Position numbers and translations under genes: made by a program. From Ruminococcus sp. (GTDB lineage: Bacteria; Bacillota; Clostridia; Oscillospirales; Ruminococcaceae): DNA of 5,299 nt. Numbering within the stretch: the first letter of the stretch is position 1; the number at the start of each line of letters is the position of its first letter. The notes under the pieces were generated by a model. The model searched no databases, was not told where the DNA came from, and was given only the letters and a program-made list of their open reading frames with translations. The stretch is taken from the NCBI GenBank assembly GCA_031262625.1, contig JAISHJ010000116.1, positions 1 to 5,299 on the forward strand, read 5' to 3'. Shown here piece by piece: positions 4,198 to 5,299 of this stretch.

Positions 4198-5299
4198 AAC
4201 AATCATTCCTATACGGTTCATTTATCCTCATTATTTCGGTAGTAATAACGAAAGTTATCGGCGCGGTTTTCAGGATTCCTCTTGCTAACCTTTTAGGCGG
4301 GGTCGGAATGGGGTATTATTCCGCCGCGTATGGGGTTTTCATGCCCGTTTACGCCGTAACCGCCGCCGGACTTCCCTCGGCTGTCGCGAAAATTGTCTCC
4401 GAAAACGCCGCAGCTTCGCGCTATGAAAACATCCGTAAAATCAAGCGCGTGTCGCTTATAGCCTTTACCCTCGCAGGGCTTTTTTTCACCCTCATATCTA
4501 TCCCCGCCGCCTTTATTTTCATAAAAGTTTCGGACAATCCCGAAGCTTTGCTGCCGGTGCTTACTATACTTCCGGCGGTATTTTTCGGCTCGGTCTCATG
4601 CGTACTCCGCGGCTACTATGAAGGGCTTAGGAATATGCACCCCACCGCGATTTCGCAGGTTATCGAAGCGGTTGCAAAACTTGCCCTCGGGCTTGCTCTG
4701 ACTATTGCAGTGCTTAATATGCCGTCGGCAGAATATGCGAATATTTTCGGGAAACTTTCGCGCTTATCCGCCGCCGCCGCCGCCGCGATTTTAGGCGTTA
4801 CCCTTTCGGCAGTTTCATCGGTAATTTATCTGCTTATAAGAGGGGCTTTCAAAGACGATTTCCCTGAAAAAAACACCGATAAAAAAACGCAAACCGCAAG
4901 AGAAATACTATCTCCTCTCGTTAAGACAGCAGTCCCTATCGCTCTCGGAGCGCTTGTAACAAACCTTACGTCTCTTATCGACATTACTACTACTATACCG
5001 TCGCTTAAGGCGGCGATAAATGCTTCGATTACTCCTTTTCTTCCCATATTAGAAGCAGGAGTTCCCGAAGCAGAACTTGCGCCCTTTATTTTCGGAAGTT
5101 TTACCGGTCTTGCAGTAACAATTTTCACGCTCATTCCGTCCTTTACAAATATGTTTGGGAAGAGCGCGCTTCCGCTTATAGCCGAGACTGTTTCAAAAGA
5201 AGACGGAAAGTCTCACATCGAAAATGTAATCTTCACCGCCGCCGCAGTAGCTTTCCCGGGCGGAGTAGGAATATCTCTGCTGTCGGGTGAGATTTTAAG
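4191..5299 (+). CDS. SpoVB/MurJ-like polysaccharide flippase (MOP superfamily), partial
   Basis: The frame is open from the ATG at 4191 to the window edge (369 complete codons, no stop), so the C-terminus lies outside. Family members usually have about 500-550 residues, so about two-thirds is present. It is an integral membrane protein of the MOP/MATE-like superfamily, whose members flip undecaprenyl-linked cell-wall or polysaccharide precursors across the membrane, or act in spore cortex formation (SpoVB). Evidence is the N-terminus MKKQSFLYGSFIL with a first membrane helix (about 7-27), then KVIGAVFRIPLANLLG (21-36), the family motif RGYYEGLRNMHPTAISQVIE (140-159), and about nine hydrophobic segments, with a charged loop at 217-241. 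A second-half helix starts at SPLVKTAVPIALGALVTNLTSLID (241-264). Specific substrate is unknown, and MurJ-like lipid II transport versus SpoVB or exopolysaccharide export cannot be separated. No Shine-Dalgarno site precedes the ATG. A run of six CCG units (4768-4785) encodes an alanine tract at residues 194-199. Confidence 0.9.
   Translation, partial: MKKQSFLYGSFILIISVVITKVIGAVFRIPLANLLGGVGMGYYSAAYGVFMPVYAVTAAGLPSAVAKIVSENAAASRYENIRKIKRVSLIAFTLAGLFFTLISIPAAFIFIKVSDNPEALLPVLTILPAVFFGSVSCVLRGYYEGLRNMHPTAISQVIEAVAKLALGLALTIAVLNMPSAEYANIFGKLSRLSAAAAAAILGVTLSAVSSVIYLLIRGAFKDDFPEKNTDKKTQTAREILSPLVKTAVPIALGALVTNLTSLIDITTTIPSLKAAINASITPFLPILEAGVPEAELAPFIFGSFTGLAVTIFTLIPSFTNMFGKSALPLIAETVSKEDGKSHIENVIFTAAAVAFPGGVGISLLSGEIL

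Overview
This window looks like a piece of a Clostridia-type (low-to-mid GC Firmicutes) chromosome, most likely a gut-type or uncultured lineage. The grounds are the protein styles (a Gram-positive type TrpS, a SpoVB-like MOP flippase, a LacI regulator and a LysN-like aminotransferase), consensus sigma-A promoters, and intergenic GC-rich repeats of the kind common in these genomes. Nothing in the window identifies a species, and the taxonomic call is inference.

Layout. Positions 1-446 contain no convincing gene: a C-rich tract, two diverged copies of a roughly 78-bp palindromic repeat, and a strong leftward terminator. A leftward gene block follows, in transcription order a fold-type I aminotransferase (3826-2636), tryptophanyl-tRNA synthetase trpS (2465-1479) and a LacI-family regulator (1454-447), closed by the terminator at 433-393. 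The 170-bp gap before trpS is filled by a nested inverted repeat that runs almost to the trpS start codon.

The most interesting part is 3827-4190, a compact regulatory hub. A rightward transcription unit of about 170 nt has its own promoter (TTGACT-17-TATAAT), Shine-Dalgarno site, a 42-codon ORF at 3964-4092 and an intrinsic terminator. The ORF encodes an acidic microprotein resembling the C-terminal, toxin-binding tail of MazE antitoxins, without the usual AbrB-type DNA-binding domain and without a toxin gene beside it. Just past its terminator is a fully consensus promoter on the opposite strand (TTGACA-17-TATAAT). It points back across the whole microgene and on toward the aminotransferase, so the hairpin that ends the sense RNA also forms the 5' end of the antisense RNA. 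The aminotransferase has a second, nearer extended -10 promoter, and a 17-bp palindrome lies between the two divergent promoters.

From 4191 to the right edge runs the 5' two-thirds of a SpoVB/MurJ-like lipid-linked polysaccharide flippase, open at the window end. It has no visible ribosome-binding site and may be leaderless.

The three leftward genes could share transcripts. The sequence does not show a common pathway beyond amino-acid metabolism and translation, with the LacI regulator's sugar or other ligand unknown. The microgene and the antisense arrangement are the candidates for something undescribed.
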